In this document: positions 5,689-5,690 of the stretch, piece by piece | Layout: every line of letters starts with the position of its first letter | How positions within the stretch are numbered: the first letter of the stretch is position 1 | Origin: Anaerolineales bacterium | GTDB taxonomy: Bacteria > Chloroflexota > Anaerolineae > Anaerolineales > Villigracilaceae | Direction: 5' to 3' | DNA: 5,690 nt | NCBI GenBank assembly: GCA_024763295.1 | Contig: JANTFU010000164.1 | Coordinates: forward strand, 1-5,690 | Notes under the pieces: model-generated | What the model was told of the DNA's origin: nothing | Database searches by the model: none | Seen by the model: the letters and a program-made list of their open reading frames with translations, nothing else | Made by a program: the position numbers and the translations under genes

Positions 5689-5690
5689 GG

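Noticed and set aside
1..5690. CRISPR array, tRNA or rRNA genes, insertion sequence ends
   Set aside because: I looked for regularly spaced repeats, cloverleaf-like segments and transposase motifs and found none. The hox genes are intact and uninterrupted.

Overview
The window is almost entirely one minus-strand operon for a soluble, NAD-linked bidirectional [NiFe]-hydrogenase (group 3d, Hox type). In transcription order, right to left, it reads hoxF (with a fused HoxE-like N-terminus), hoxU, hoxY, hoxH, hoxW, and then the first 36 codons of a dihydroorotate-dehydrogenase-like flavoprotein that runs off the left edge. Junctions are tight throughout: a 4-nt overlap (hoxF/hoxU), gaps of 2, 12 and 5 nt, and a 7-nt overlap (hoxW/flavoprotein). 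This implies one polycistronic transcript with translational coupling.

How the genes work together: HoxH holds the NiFe(CN)2CO site and HoxY the proximal [4Fe-4S] cluster, together forming the H2-activating module. HoxU (one [2Fe-2S], two [4Fe-4S]) and HoxF (FMN, NAD site, one [4Fe-4S]) form the diaphorase module that exchanges electrons with NAD(H). HoxW is the endopeptidase that clips the HoxH C-terminus after nickel insertion. Every cofactor ligand expected for HoxH, HoxY, HoxU and the NuoF-like part of HoxF is present, so the enzyme looks intact. The HoxE-like domain of HoxF is the exception, because it has lost most of its [2Fe-2S] ligands. No hyp maturation genes, hoxI or stand-alone hoxE lie in the window.

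Right end (5183-5690): about 190 bp of AT-rich DNA upstream of hoxF carries a plausible promoter and two same-orientation CRP/FNR-family-like sites (TTGTGA-N6-GCACRA). Beyond them lie a small AT-rich inverted repeat and a strong hairpin terminator (5379-5410) for a leftward transcript entering from the right edge. The last ~300 bp holds only unrecognised leftward open frames, possibly the decayed or frameshifted end of a gene.

Organism: a bacterium with moderate GC in its genes and AGGA-type ribosome binding sites. The fused HoxEF and the FUYHW order match the Cupriavidus-type soluble hydrogenase, but this arrangement occurs in several phyla. I cannot assign a taxon from the sequence alone. 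An anaerobic or facultative lineage is plausible.
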